Part shown: positions 23,341-37,981 of the stretch, piece after piece
Numbering within the stretch: position 1 is the stretch's first letter
How the letters are laid out: the number at the start of each line of letters is the position of its first letter
Source: Nageia nagi
Lineage: Eukaryota > Pinophyta
Assembly: GCA_050084985.1 (NCBI GenBank)
Contig: JBITNC010000002.1
Location: forward strand, 15,996,001 to 16,060,000
Reading direction: 5' to 3'
Length of the DNA stretch: 64,000 bases
Position numbers and translations under genes: made by a program
The notes under the pieces: model-generated
Told to the model about the DNA's origin: nothing
Seen by the model: the letters and a program-made list of their open reading frames with translations, nothing else
Database searches by the model: none

Positions 23341-26300
23341 AACGATGGAATGTAATGACCTATTTTACTAGACATGATTAGTGCCTAATAATAGTGCTTA
23401 ATTAGATAAGGAAAATTGTTTAATAGACTTTTTTTCAGGCCTAGGGTGTGGGTAGGAACTTAAAAGGGTTTCATTTGATGCTTGTCTATTGCTATTAAAG
23501 GTTTGGTCAAATTATATGCAATGCTTCACTTTTGATATTTTAAAAGAATATAAGACCTCTTTAACCTTATGATGATTAATTTTGTATTAATTCAATAAAG
23601 TGTTTATGATGATGGTATATTTTATTTCTTAACCATAAAAAGATAAAATTTTATAGGATTAAGATTGCCTTCGAGCCAGGTAAGGAGTCTTTGTTAATAC
23701 TTTTGTTTATTTAATTATTATTGTAAAGTGTAAACTTAGTATTAGTTGGTCTTAAGTCCAAATATAAGTTCTCTAAGTCCTAAGAGTAGCATATAATGTA
23801 TTTTATATGATATTTTAATAAATTTGTGGCTTGATAAAGGAAAAAGAAAAGGTTAATAAAAAAGTACTCAAATAGAATATTGATATACATATGTAAGAAA
23901 TGGAATATTAGATAAATGATTTTGTAAATAAATTAAAACCACCATTTATAATTGAATGCCAATGAGCATTACTAAATGGGTGATCTTGATGTAATATGGA
24001 AATTATTAAGGTTTTGAATTAATAATGGCATGCAAAAATATGAAGTTGGATGGCTTTGAAAAGCATTGAAAACTTTGTTAGATGAATAAATAAAGTGATG
24101 TTATCAAATTAACTCATCGCTGTATGTAACTATGTGTATTGGCAAAATATTTTATTATATTTCAAATGTTGACAACACTTTATTGACCAAAAGAATTGAC
24201 AATAATTTTTTATGCATATTCAAAGCCTCTAGATGTCTAAATGGGAAATAAGAAATAATGAGAATGTTTATCAAAGATTTGGGATGCCCTATCCAAGGTC
24301 ATCCATATTTAGAGCTAGTAGTTTAAATTAATGGTGAGATCTAGACCACCAATGCATGGATATACATCTCCAAGATATTTTGAGACCTCACACTCCTCAT
24401 TGGTTCTTTCAATGGTCATCAAAGACAAGGGTGAATCATTTGAAGAGAATGTTGATTTCCCAAGGCATGGGAATGTTCCTCATTTGGAAGATTTGGACAA
24501 GAAAGAAAATCAATATGGAAAAGAGCAAAGAGCCTATAATCTTGCAAGAAAGGAGAGAGAATGAAAATGACGGAAGAGGGGAGTAAATTCTTTTGAATGG
24601 TAAAATAGAGATGTCGAGGGAGAGAAGGAAACATATAACCTAAATATCTCTTTGTTGGCACTTGAGAGAGAAAGAACACACAAATGAAGAAGAAAGAAGG
24701 TTGCAAGTCGAACTCATCATTGTTCTTTAGCATGTAGTTACAATGTAAACCTTGATTAAAACTTGCTTACTTGCATGATTATTCTTGAAATAGTTTATGG
24801 GTTTCATTGTTTAGTTCCCATACAAGTATAGTTTAATGGGTAGTAAGAAATTTTTTTTAGGAATATAAAAATGTGTTTTCATGAAGATGGAAGTATACCC
24901 ATTTCGTTAAATCCATTTCTCATGAAAGGAACATAAATTTGCATTATAAAATCACGATAAGAGTTTAGAAAAACCTTATGAGATTACATTCTTCCTACAA
25001 TAAGGTTTTTTGCAATTTATCATTATATAGAAATTTGATAGTGCATATTGTAAGAAAACTTAAAGTTCGAGAAATAAAAAGTATATTGAAATAGCTCTTG
25101 GCTATTGAATTTCTAAGCAAAATTCTTAGCATAATCCTATGTGGAATATTGTTGGTTGCATTTATATTCATATGTGCATGAGATTATAGTTTGGGTTTGT
25201 ATGCTAACTCCATGGATGAAAAAATAGAATAATAGAGCACCCATGTGTAGTTATTTGAATTTGTGCATTACACAAAAGAAAGAAATACCACTATGTAAAT
25301 ATTATGTACAACCATCTATTTTCACATAGATAATATGCATTACATATAGTTTTACTTGGAAAAAGGATACCATGTTCCATAGTTAAGAAATTAGGGTTTT
25401 AACATGAAAGGTATGGTCATAGAGATATGGACACTTGGCCTAATATTGCATTAATAATTTAGATTAGAAAGTATTGCATTGATAAATAAGATTTCATCTA
25501 TGAAAGGGGACAATAAAATACAAAGTAAATAAGCCATGAAGAGGATTTGCATATAGTTATTAATATGGGTAACCATAACATTATTGTAAAGTTGAAAATT
25601 ATGTTGACCAATAAGATAAATGTATCATTTGCATTAATCACATTGCAATTAGTTTTTCCCAAGTAAATGAGATCTCATGTTTAAAAACTCAAAGATGGAT
25701 TATTTATGAGTATGAGATGATTATTGGACCATTAATGCTCATAGCTTTGTAGAAAGGATAAGGTATATGATAACAATATAGTCATAGAAGGTGATAAATT
25801 TAGCTTGTACAATCATAATATAATATTTTTATGCTCATAAACTATAATTATGTAGGTAAAATGTAACAAGATCTTATGTAGCCTTGTAGGAAAATATACA
25901 TTGATTATTTGAGAATTAATAAAAATTTTGTGATGGAGGAACAATATCTCTAGCTACCAAAGTATATTTCTTCTTGGCATGATTCTTGAAAAGGTTTTCC
26001 CACTATAAATCAAATCTAGTGTCTATCTATGAGAATGCTTTTATTACTTGTTTCAGTTTATTGTAATGCATTGGTGCTTATCTAAGAACAATTCTTAATT
26101 CAAGAAAGCACTTATGATATAATGAAAGTTTATAATGGGAATAGATAGACCATGATGGTTAATACTTATTGTTATAAGGCTAAATGTTAAAGGAAACTTT
26201 GTAATGTATAAGGCATCTAATAATAGTATTTTACCTTGAAGCTTCATGAAATGAAAATAAGTTTCTTAAATGGAGTTAAGTGGAATTAAGAAATATAAAT

Positions 26301-27800
26301 GGATAATAACATTATTTAAAATGTAAACTAAATGCAAATAAGAAAGAAGCTATTTGAGTTAAAAACTAGTTATATGAGTAAGTAAGGCTCCCAAATGAAT
26401 GTAAAAGTTAAGGAATATTTAATAATTAGGGCACCAAATAGACCATTGACATGTTAGTAAATGAATATGACTTGGCATTATAATTTAGTTAAAGATAAAG
26501 TTGATCATAGTTCATCATAAAGATTAAGAAAATAAGAACTATAAATTAGAGTTTCTAAAATATCCATGATTGAATTATGATTTAAGGACAATTATGAAAT
26601 ACAAAGAAAAAGTTGAAGATACTAATGCTTTAAGTCATTTGAACTATGACAAGAAAAAGAATAACAAGGGATATATAGAATTAATAGATAGAATATACCC
26701 TTGTGGATTTCTCTTAATTAAAATATCATATATTATATAGGAACATTAAAGAAAATATATGCTATGAGCATATATAATACAACACTTAAGTTAGAGTTCG
26801 AACCAAACTTAGTAAGCTCTACAGGAAGGATCTCAAGGTTAAATCTAATTAAGATAGGGAATAAATGGATAAGAGTGTTAATGTGATGATACATCGTTTG
26901 CATGCATTAATACCTTACCTATGTTGCATGGTGTTAAAAGACTACTTTAGGTGAACTCGGAACCATGAGGTATTTATTATGGATAACTATAACAATTGAG
27001 TTAATGGACTATGTTGGATGCATAGCAAGATGATCAAATAAAGAGATTCCTAAAGCATATTATGAGGACTTCCTTAATCTTGCATGGTATAGGGATTAGT
27101 TGAATAATCACATAATATTAAATCCACATGTCGAAGGTTGATAGACCTAGTGTTTACTAAAGTGAGACTTACATTATGCTATAGAATAAGATGTGAGATG
27201 AATGAATCACAGTCTATGCTTAGAATCAATTAATAAGATACATGTACAATTCCTTCTTAGATCCTCATGGTTAAAATATTAGGATGAACTCATTATACAT
27301 ATGATTAACTTAAGTAAAAAAGAAATTTAACCTCAAGTAAGGTCAATTACACTTCAAATGTCTTGTGATGTTGAATTTTCAAAATTTTGAAGATATATAT
27401 TCCATAACTATGACTAAACAATCTAACAAATTCTATAATTACTCACCATACAGATACATAATTCAATATTGACTTTTCATTAAATTAATATAACTAGCTA
27501 AGGTCAATTATTGATGTACATTTTTGAAAATTTATTGAAAAGTTAATTAAAAATAGGTTTTCAAGTTGTTCAAATATATAAAGGCTATGTTGAAGTAAGT
27601 TGTTAAATCAATCTATAGCTTAACCTATAATTGACATGGGAAAATTTCTCAATATTAATCTATCATCATTAATTATCAAGTAGCATGAATATTTGAATAA
27701 TCACAGTTGTTCCTAATATCTTCTTTAATTTTAGGAATTCAAATTTAAAGGGATATTATTCAATGAAAAACTATTTGATTGATGGATTTGTTGCAAATTG
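23341..27800. other. Anonymous AT-rich DNA, possibly a very old decayed element
   Basis: Unusually poor in long reading frames on both strands. TGTAATGACC near 23350 resembles the start of some plant Gypsy LTRs, but I found no second copy. The only moderately coherent frame is 24331..24564 (77 codons, plus), of unknown nature. No gene is called. Confidence 0.4.
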
Positions 27801-28960
27801 TGATATATGATAACTTGTTACTCTCTTGAATACTCACTTTAAGTTAAATATTTTTGAGTTGTTCTAAAATTTTATTTTTTCTATCTTGTTGTTCTTCCAA
27901 TTTAGTTTCAACTTGTTGAGGTTGATACATTAGTATAGAAGATGATTGTTAATGATTTTAATACCTTAGTTTGATTATGATTGGTTGGACCATTGAACTA
28001 TTGGTTGTTGAGGTGTTGTTGGTTCCATTTGATAACTTTATCCAAGTGGTTGTTGTGATTTTGATTATTATACTTGTGGTATCAATTATAAACTAGTTGT
28101 TGTGACATCCATTGTAGGACTTGTTGATTTAGATAGTTCCTTCATGGTAATGGTTGAATAACATTTAACTATAGGGTATAATATATTGTTGTAATTATTG
28201 GTCATGCATTGGTTGATATGTATTGTGTTGTTCAAACGTAGTTGTGGATTAAGTAGATATTATATGTTGTATGTTCATGGAGTATTTTTTTATAGATGAT
28301 ATGAAGTCATGGATGGTATATCAAAGTTTTAGCATGGTGTTGTATTTACTTGTTAGAATGTTGATGGGTTTTGTTGTGGTTTATAGATTGGTTATGATTG
28401 TTGTGATACAATCATGTGAAGGAGATGTTGTACCTATTCTTCAGTTATTGAACTCATCTAACTCTTGTTAATATCAAAGGTAATACCCATTTGATCAAAC
28501 TATAAAGTTTGAATTTAGAGGAGCTACATGTCTATGTGTGAAAACTTGTGCCACATGCCCTTGAGTTGATGTTGAGTCTTCTTGATAACTAAAACTATGT
28601 TATGAACTAGAAATTTCAAGTGGAGTAAGACCTACTTTAGGTGATTCATTTTCATCTCCAAAGGGATAAAGAGGTTTGTGTGAACTCTTTGAGATGTGTT
28701 TGTTTGATTTTGAGGTGTTGTTTCTTATGGAATTCTTTTCCATTATTATTAAGTCAATTGAGTTTGTGTTGGAAGGTATTAAAGAACACTTTCTTTTTGA
28801 GTTGGTTGTTAGAAACGTTGTGTAAGATTATTCTATCTTTCTCTCCTAGAATTTCCTCTAGTTTGTACAACTCCAATAAAAGGATCTCTTCTTTATAAAA
28901 AGAAAGGAATGAACAACTAGATGTTAATAGGAAAGACAACTAAATGCTAATATTTTTTAT
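27800..28960. other. TTG/GTT-rich stretch (Gln/Asn-rich when read on the minus strand)
   Basis: The plus strand is strongly enriched in TTG, GTT and GGTTG words. Read on the minus strand this gives broken Gln-, Asn- and Pro-containing segments, ending in a 61-codon open frame at 28754..28939. A decayed low-complexity coding region of an old element would explain it, but no domain is recognisable. Confidence 0.35.
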
Positions 28961-29041
28961 TATTTTCTTGATTTAGTAAAAAAGTTATGAAAAATAAATT
29001 ATACAACCTAAATCTTTTTTTCGATATGCAATCTTAGTATG

Positions 29042-29082
<41 letters not shown>
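29042..29082. repeat. (AT)n(GT)n compound microsatellite
   Basis: About seven AT units followed by about fourteen GT units, just upstream of element D. Confidence 0.95.
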
Positions 29083-29230
29083 GTGGTTATTTGGTGTAAG
29101 TCTTCAAGATTTATAATTATGTATTGGGTTTGGATATTTTAATCAAAATTTTAACTTTTATTTATTTATTCCTAAGATGACACTTAGAAAAGTCTTGAAA
29201 TGGGTAGGATGGGAAAGATAATGCGTTTCA

Positions 29231-29750
29231 TGTTAAAATGTCTAATGCAATTGTGTTAGGTATCTAAAAAAAGGAGATGTAGCCTCCTTAATATTATCCA
29301 CTTAAATACTTTTTCTAGTATTCAAGTGAATAAAGAAATAAGGAGACTTGCCCCACACACCATCCACTTGTAAGGCATGCTTATCCATAAGGATAATGGG
29401 AAAGCTTGACCATTGGGTCTTGGTGTGCACCCTAGATATTAAGATGACCTAAAGTATGAATTTTGTATATAAATAGAGGGATTCCCCTCATTGTTTCTTA
29501 CTTAAGTTTGTAGCAAAGTTATGCTCTTAGCTAGGTTGTAGAACAAGCGAGCAAGTGAGTTGTAAGAGAGTGCTATTTGAGAATAAGATCTTAGATTAGT
29601 GGATGTACTCCCAAGGTTGGAGGAACCACTTTATATTGGTGTTAAGTTCATGAGATTTCCATTATGTTTATGCTATTGTGATGATGTTTTAGAGAGCTTT
29701 CATGATATCTTAGGATATAAGAAAATAGTGCGTTAATCATATTTCCATCA
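29231..29750 (+). repeat. 5' LTR of D
   Basis: Starts TGTTAAAATG, ends TTTCCATCA. A TATA box (TATATAAATA) lies near 29466. It shares a short core, GGATGTACTCCC...GGAGGAACCACTT (about 29598..29633), with family-A and -B LTRs. Confidence 0.85.
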
Positions 29751-29752
29751 AG

Positions 29753-29766
29753 TGGTATCTATAGTC
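29753..29766 (+). other. Primer-binding site of D (degenerate)
   Basis: TGGTATCTATAGTC starts 2 bp after the LTR. The first seven bases match the usual tRNA-Met site; the rest has decayed. Confidence 0.6.
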
Positions 29767-30244
29767 ATACTTGGAGGCTTCATCTTTAACATTTCTTTGA
29801 AGGATCATCCCACTCCTTCCATCTCCTTTAGTGGGATAAAAGGTTTGTGAAAGTATAATCTCCTATCCTCTTGCTTCTTGATTTATTCAATTTTGGATTA
29901 TCTCATTATGTCAACTAACATTATTTTTATGTCTTAACAATATATTATTGCTATAATATATCATGCTAACATTTCTTGTTAGTTGCAAATTGTTATAAAT
30001 TTGCTTACAAGTAGCAATAATATATTGTAGTTTTTCTTGGAAACAAGTCTTTGCAATTTTTTATTTTTCAAACAAATGCAATTTTTTCAAAAATTGTAAT
30101 TTGTTTACATAATAAAAAAGTAGAGTTATTTTTTGTTATTACAAAAAATATGCAATTATTTTTGCAAAACACAAAAAGAGATAATCCTTAAAATATTGTG
30201 ATAAATAATTAAATTAAAAAGGGGATAACATATGCCTACATAAG

Positions 30245-30713
30245 TGTTAGAATTTGTAATGTAATATTGTGAAATATTTCTTCTTAATGTAAATTCACTT
30301 AATACTTGAAGTATCATTAGATACCTTAAAGTATTAAGAGAATAAAAATAGGAATAGAAATAAAAATAGGAATAGGATTGAAAATAGGTAATGGATAAAA
30401 AATAGAAAAGGGATTAAATATAGAATGGATTTCTTCTTATAAAAAGACAAGAACCCTCCCCTTATCTAGTTACACAATTGTAATGCAAGCTTTGCTATAG
30501 GTTTACAGTATGTGAAAGAAAGAAGAGATTTTGTAAGAGAGGTTCTTAAGAATAACAAGATCTTAGTTAATGGACGTACTCCCAAGAAGGGAGGAACCAC
30601 TTTATATCTTGTGTTAATTATGAGATTGGCTTGTGTTATTGTGTTGATATTGAAAGTGCCTTCTTGAGATCTTAGTAGATTAGAAGTTAATTTAGAAAGG
30701 TTTAATTTCTTCA
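30245..30713 (+). repeat. 5' LTR of B1
   Basis: 469 bp, TGTTAGAATT...TTTCTTCA. A TATA box, TATAAAAA, is at 30438..30445. Confidence 0.95.
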
Positions 30714-30715
30714 AA

Positions 30716-30727
30716 TGGTATCAGAGC
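30716..30727 (+). other. Primer-binding site of B1
   Basis: TGGTATCAGAGC, the standard Copia site complementary to initiator tRNA-Met, 2 bp after the LTR. Confidence 0.9.
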
Positions 30728-31215
30728 GATTCTTGGAGGCTCCTCTTCAACATCTTTGAAGGTCCTTCCTCTTCTTTCTACATCTAGTTTGTTGAGGTAA
30801 AAGGGCTTGAAGATATAATCTTCCTCCCACCTTATTCATTATCAAAGTTTGCTTTATTACTAACCAATTTGTGGTTATTTTATTATAAAAATTTATTTAG
30901 CAAAATTTCTTTAAAGTAGATATTATTGCCATATTTTTTTGTTATACTAACATGTTAGTTGTATTTTTTAAGCTATTGTTATGCATTACTTTTATTAACA
31001 ATAGTTTATTAGTTAGAATTTTTTTTAAGTAAAATTGGTTAATATGTAGCAAGCACATTTGTTTAAATTTAGCAATAATAAATTATTATAGCTTAAATTT
31101 GCAAGTTTCTACTTAGTGTAGAGATAGTTAAACATTTTGCAATTTTTTAAACTATAATGTTATTGGTGCAAATTTTTTTTATAATACTAATATGTTTGTA
31201 AAAATAAAATTGCAT

Positions 31216-31461
<246 letters not shown>

Positions 31462-32029
31462 CATTTTATTAAAAAATAGTATGAGCTAAAGGTTGCATTA
31501 ATTATTTTTTAAAGTTTGAGTCTTTATTTGCTAATTTTACCATAAGTGCAAGTTACTTTAAGGAATTTTTTAAAAAGAGCATGCCTTTAAGTGGGAAATT
31601 AATTATGCATGGATGAATTAATGTTAATAATGCATAGATTAATTATATGCATGAATTAATGTTGTTTTATCCTAATGCATGTTTGATGCATGCATGTGGT
31701 TAGATAAAACTTTTAAATACATGATTTAATATTTTGTTCTAATGCATGTGAATGGATAAAGTTTTTTTAAATATTTTGTCTTATTTTTTTTTATGATAAA
31801 TTGCAAATAAGAAATTATTTTAAGTCCATTTTTTAAGTAACAAAGGGGAGAATTCTTCATTTTTGATAATAAACCTTTGTAAAGAGTTCCATTAAGGGTT
31901 ATGACAAAACCCATTAGACTCTTTGGTTCATACTTATGGATGATGTTGGATGTAGTTTCATTTTTAAATTACTTTATTTGTTTTACATTTTTACTTTTTA
32001 TTCAAAGTACATAAATATTGAAAATTTCT

Positions 32030-32520
32030 TCCCCCTAAAAGGAATACGTCTGCATATTTTATCTACAACATGACTTATTTGGGGAGCCATGAGGTGAGGA
32101 TAAGATGGACTGGAGCCTTTTAATACAATTATCCAAGTGGTAAAAAGTACATACTTCTTAATTACCCTTAAGTCCTTTGTTGGTATGAATTTAACTCCAT
32201 ATAGGTGGAAAGGCATGTGTGTAGTGTTACCACATCTCTGCCCATCTATTCAGAGATTATCTTGATAACTTAAGAGGAAAAAATAAAAAATTAATCAAGA
32301 TGATTAATTTAGCTGATCCAAAATACATCACAACATTGGAAAATAGCTAGTACTTCTCCTTGTGAGAGTATATCGCTATCCAAGGAGAATTGGTTGAGGA
32401 TTGGTAGGATCTAAGATCCTTGTGGGAATCTAGGTGAAGGTCTAATTTTAGACAAGAAAATAAACCTCAACTTTTCTCTCTCTTCGATTATAATTGATGA
32501 TGAAGATAGATGTATGATTA
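32030..32520 (+). other. Conserved pre-gag leader block of B1
   Basis: Homologous to 9160..9800 of A1. On the minus strand it holds a 72-codon frame (31998..32216) whose middle part resembles the antisense frames of A1 and A2, around the shared residues Leu-Lys-Gly-Ser-Ser-Pro-Ser. Confidence 0.65.
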
Positions 32521-32646
32521 TTATTCTTGTTAATAATTAAGTATTTAATTTGTTGATTAGTTCAGACATGTATTTGTATGATTAATTATTTTTAAATTTA
32601 ACATGTATGCTTACATTATTTATCTCCTTAATATTATCTTGTAGCA

Positions 32647-35600
32647 ATGGGAGACTCTTTTGCATCCAAGAATATCTTAGATGGTTCCAACTATGGTATT
32701 TGGGAACCTATGATGAAGGAAAAACTTCAAGCATGAAAAAATTAGATGATTGTTAATGAAAACCAAGTTGCTCGATTAGGGGAGAAGGAACTTGAAGCTT
32801 ATAATACTAAGAATATCTACCTCATGATATCTTCTTCAAACTCTGCAAAAGAAGCTTGGGATAAACTAAAGAGTATCTACCTTGGTACTAAATTTTCTAA
32901 GAGGTTCACCATTCTTCAGAAGTTACTTCAATCACATCAAGAGGAAAATGAAAGTGTGGCTATATATTTGAATAAAATTATTAACCTTAAGATCTATCTT
33001 ATAGGGCATGATTGTAATTAGGTCAACGATGAGTTTTTGACTTTCATCACCCTTCAAATTCTCTCTATTAAGTTTAGTTAGTTTGTGACTATTATTCAAA
33101 CTAGGATTGATGATGAAAAAGAAGTGTTCCCCTTGAAAAAATTGTTAAGGCTTCTCTTGAAGTATGAGGAAACACTTAATAATAAAATGTTGATCACCAC
33201 TCTTAAGGAGCCATTTATATCACTTGGTCCAATAAAACCTCAATTCAAAAAAAAGAATCATAACCAAAAGAAGGGTTCTATGCTCCTAAGAACTTCAAGA
33301 AAGGTGGGAATAAGAAGAATTATGATCATGATAAATCAAAGAAAACTAAAACCAAATTTGATAGAAATTGTAATTTCTGTAACATCTATGGTCATATGGA
33401 AGTTGATTTCTTCAAAAAAAAGAAAAGGCAAGGTGAAGAAAGATTTGGAAAAATTAAATAAATATAATAATAAGAAAAAGAAAAAGAATTCTAATTATGT
33501 TGATTCCTTTTATTTTAAGTTTCGCACTATTTCAAATGATTGGATTGTTGATTCTAGATGCATTAATCACATGTGTTTTGAAAATGATAAGTTTGAAAAC
33601 TTTCATAAGTATAGAAAAGATGAAGTTGTGATAGGTGATAGTTCAATCCTTGAAGTTCAAGGTATTAGGAGTGTGTTGATACAAGGGAAGATTCTTGAGA
33701 ATGTACTTTATGTGCCTAAACTCACTATAAATCTTCTTTTTGTAATTCAAGTTGCAAGAAAGGCTTACTCCTTTGAGTTTAAGTCACACTCTTGGTGTAT
33801 GAAAAAAGGTCTTACCACTTTAGTGAAAGGTTTAGTGCAAGATGACCTTTACATTGTGGATCAATCTCCAACAAAGAAGTTCCTTGAAATATATGTTTAT
33901 TCTAGAGGTAATCTTTGGCACCATCGATTAGACCACCTAAACCATAAGAACATTCAAGTTATGAAAGATCATGAACTTATGGAAGGTTTACCTATAATAT
34001 CACCTATAATTAGTCTTTATGAAAAGTACATTTTAAGTAAAATGAATCGATAAAATTTTCCAAAATATAAAGTAACTAGAGAAACTCAGCCTCTTTTGCT
34101 TGTGCATATAGATTTGATGGGTCTATTTCTAACTAATTTGCTTGAGGATCATCTTATATCTTGATCTTTATTGATGACTTTAGTAAGATGACATTTGGTT
34201 ATCTTATAGAACACAAGGATCAAACCTTTGATAGGTTCAAATATTTCAAAGTCTTGGTAGTAAATTAGTCTGCATTCAAAATCATGATGTTAAGATTTGA
34301 TAATGGGGGCAAGTATAATAATAATAAATTCAATGATTTTTGTACCAAGTATGGAATCAAGAGGTAATTTACTATCTCTTACGCTCCTCAAAAGAATAGT
34401 GTAACTGAAAAGATGAATAGAAACATTTAGGAAAAGGTAAGATGTATGTTGGGAGATCTTCTTAGTTTCTTATGAGATGAACCTATAAATACTGTAATCT
34501 ATATCTTAAATAGATGTTCTATGAAAGTAGTTGAAGGTAAAACTATGTATAAGGTATGGATAGAAAAGAAACCTAACATATCTCACTTTAAGGTCTTTGG
34601 TTGTGATGCCTATGCCTTTGTTATTCCTAAGAAAAGGAAGAAGTTGGATAAAAGATCTGAAAAGTGTATCTTTATGGGCTATAACAATCAACATAGAGGC
34701 TACAAGCTATATCAACCTTCTTCTCATGTAGTCTTTGTGTCAAGAGATGTAAAGTTCAAGGAAGTACCTAAAAATTATGTTTCTTATGAGAACCTTAATG
34801 AAGGTGATGATTATTTTGTTGCTCCTAACTGGTTAGATGTCATTATGGATTTATCACCTATGGAACAAAACTCTCCAACACAAAGGATAACAAGGAGTAT
34901 GACCATTAAAAATTCCTTATTTGCCAAAATCGATTACAAGAATGAGCCCTCATCCTACAAATAAGCTTCAAAGCATGAGTGTTTGATGAATGCAATGAAT
35001 ATGGAGTATGAGGCTTTTATGAAGAATCGAACTTGGGATTTGGTTCCTTATCTTAATGAACAAAATATGATTGGTAATAAATAGATTTATAAGATCAAAA
35101 ATAACTCAGTTGAAGAGATTGAGAAATACAAAGCAAGGTTAGTAGCTAAGGGTTTCATTCAAAAATATGGAGTTGATTATGAAGAAACCTTTACTCCAGT
35201 GGAAAAGATGCTTACTGTTAGGGTAATCTTTTCTCTTTCAACAACTCAAAGATGAAAGTTTTTACAACTTGATTTCAAGAGTACTTTTTTCAATGATGAC
35301 TTAGATGTGAAAATATACATAAACCAATTAGAAATGTTTGTTGTGGAAGGTAAAGAATATTTTGTATGAAAGTTAAAAAAGTCTTTATATGGAATTAAGA
35401 AAGCACCTAGGGTCTGGTACAAAAATATTTTAGGATACTTTGATTACATTAGGTTTTCTAAATGCTTCTCTAACACAAATCTTTATGTGCTCAACCAAGG
35501 ACAAGATTTGATCTTGATTCTTCTCTATGTGGATGATTTGTGGATTACAGAAAATAATATAGTCCTCATACAAGATTACATATCCAAACTTAAGAAAACT

Positions 35601-36485
35601 TTTGAAATGATTGATCTTAGTCTATGGCACTATTACTTTGTTATGCAAGTGTACTAATACAAGGATTGTACTTGCCTCAATCAATCCAAGTATATCTTAG
35701 ATATCTTGTTAAAGTTTGGAATGGAGGAGTGCAAGCATGCTACAATCCTAGTCTCTCCTAGAATCACATTATCTATTAGTTCTAACTCTTAGTTGGCAAA
35801 TGCTACAACTTATAGGCAACTAATTGGTAGTCTTCTCTATTTGACTATCTCTAGGCTAGATATTGCCTTTACTATGAATTTGATGGCTCATTTTATGCAA
35901 AAGCCATATGTTGAGCACTTCAATGATATTAAATTTTTTTTGAGGCATATTACAGGCACTAAAGATCTTACTCTCAAGTATGACAAGTTTCCCTTGTTTG
36001 TTCTCTTAGGATTCTCAGATTCTAACTATGGGAGAGATAGAGATGATAGGAAATCAACCTCTACTTATGTATTTAGAATTAGTTCAAGTGCTATCTCTTA
36101 GGTATCTAAAAAGTAACCTACTACTTCTCTCTCCACCATTAAGGATGAATATTATGCAATGTCAATTGTATACCAAGAAGCCATTTGGTTAAGGCATCTT
36201 CTAAAAGAAATTTGATATGACCAAGTTCATCTATTTCAAATTTCTTTAAATAATCAGTCAGTTATTGGTTTGGAAAAGAATATTATTTTCCATCAGAGAA
36301 TAAAGCATGTTGAGATCCAAGCCCACTTCATTAGAGAGAAGGTTCTGGATGGTCTTCTTCACTTGCAGTATTGTCCATTAGTCTTTAACTCTACTAATTT
36401 ATTCATCAAGCCCCTTCTTGAAGATCAGTTCTGTAAGCTTAGGGAGTTTATTGGGTTGGTAAAATTTCCCTTAAAAGGGGAGTAA
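32647..36485 (+). pseudogene. gag-pol pseudogene of B1 (Copia)
   Basis: ATG at 32647 gives the family's gag start (Met-Gly-Asp-Ser-Phe). Gag has an early stop, a short in-frame deletion after 32800 compared with B2 and D, and a frameshift before the zinc knuckle, whose last Cys is Phe. The longest open frame, 322 codons (33085..34053), runs from mid-gag through protease (Asp-Ser near 33550) to the end of the pre-integrase domain. Integrase and the following domain continue to 34964 (147 codons open from 34521), RT is about 34970..35780 with an intact Tyr-Val-Asp-Asp box at 35526..35537, and RNase H is about 35793..36430. The stop is at 36485. Many stops lie at former Gln and Trp codons. Confidence 0.93.
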
Positions 36486-37518
36486 ATATTGAATTCTTGT
36501 TGAATCCATTGTAATTTCTTCCTTCTTAATAAAGTTTTTGAACTTTTTGTATTATATACTTTGTTTATACATTCCTTTATTTGGTGACTATAAGTATGGG
36601 CTTGGCATCTTATTAATGAATTATAGTTTACCATAAATCTAAGCACATTATATTAGGGAGAAAGTTTTTGATAGAATAACTGTATCTCTATTCATTTGAA
36701 TTTAACTCTTCTAATTAATTTACTAGCTGCTTTAGAAACTTTGTTGTGCACACTTTGAAAGTTTCTTATGGTAGTGATGTTATCCTCAAAGGGGAGTGAA
36801 GTCTAAATTCCTGTATTGAATTCATATATATGATGATAAATTTATCCCTAGAAGGCTTTTTTGTTGTATAATGTTGATCTAAATGTATACCTTCATGGTT
36901 AGTTCACTCTATGTGAGGAACTCATGGTATATTTTATTTTTTGTTATCACTATTTAAAGAATCAGTATGTGTTTGTTAGCACTGTTTGGTTATCCATATG
37001 TGAGTAACTTATATATGCACATATATTTTTTTATTGTTGATCAACACATATTTCTAATATACAATAGATGATTATAAGGATTGGATTTGCATCTTTGTGA
37101 TGACTTATAGTGCATCATTGATTAGTTTCTGGATAGCATTACTTAGTTCATTTATCTTATGATTGATATGAATGTTATATGATGCATATAATTGATTTTA
37201 TTTATGATATGCTTGTAGCTTATAGGTTTTATCTTGAGAATTCAGGTTACTTACTTCGGGTGGGCAAGCTCATGGAGGCTCACATCTCAATTTAGAGTTG
37301 ATCGACAATACTTACAATGAAACTAGTTATGGTTAATGATTGTATTGTAAACTATTTCATCAAATGGTATTGTAATGAGTCTCAAAGTAAGATCTTAATT
37401 ATTTTTCAATGATTTAAAAGTTCTCATATCCACTTGTATCTCTTTGGAGGAGAACTCTCTCTTACTCTCTCTTTCTTCTTTTCTATATGCTCTATCCCAA
37501 TATTACATTAAAGAGGAG
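36486..37518 (+). other. 3' UTR and polypurine tract of B1
   Basis: Non-coding. The 37180..37510 part is the sequence found inverted in every unit of the left array, and 36980..37200 corresponds to the inverted sequence just right of A1 (14999 onward). The purine tract AAAGAGGAG at 37510..37518 abuts the LTR. Confidence 0.85.
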
Positions 37519-37981
37519 TGTTAGAATTTGTAATGTAATATTGTGAAATATTTCTTTTTAATGTAAATTTATTTAATACTTAAAGTATCATTAGATACCT
37601 TAAAGTATTAAGAGAATAAAAATAGGAATAGGAATAGAATTAAAAATAGGTAATAGATTAAAAATAGAAAATGGGTTAAATATAGAGTGGATTTCTTCTT
37701 ATAAAAAGAGAAGAATGCTCCCCTTATCTAGTTACACAATTATAATGCAAGCTTTGCTATAGGTTTAGAGTGTGAGAGATAGAAAATATTTTATAAGAGA
37801 GATCCTTGAGAATAAAAAGATCTTAATTAGTGGACGTACTCTCAAGGAGGGACAAACCACTTTATATCTTGTATTAATTTTGAGATTGGCTTGTGTTATT
37901 GTGCTATTGTGTTGATATTGAAAATGCCTTCTTGAGATTTTGGTAGATTAGAAGTTAATTTAGAAAGGGTTAATTTCTTCA
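37519..37981 (+). repeat. 3' LTR of B1
   Basis: 463 bp, TGTTAGAATT...TTTCTTCA, followed by the ATAAG duplication. Confidence 0.95.

Noticed and set aside
24331-24564. 77-codon ORF with charged C-terminus
   Set aside because: The translation is somewhat coherent but isolated, overlaps another frame, and has no recognisable domain, start context or neighbour; not called as a gene.
26300-26540. Possible Gypsy RT-like words on the minus strand
   Set aside because: A few residues resembled the Asp-Glu-Leu...Thr-Lys-Leu region of Ty3 RT, but the following conserved motifs are absent in every frame; too weak to support.
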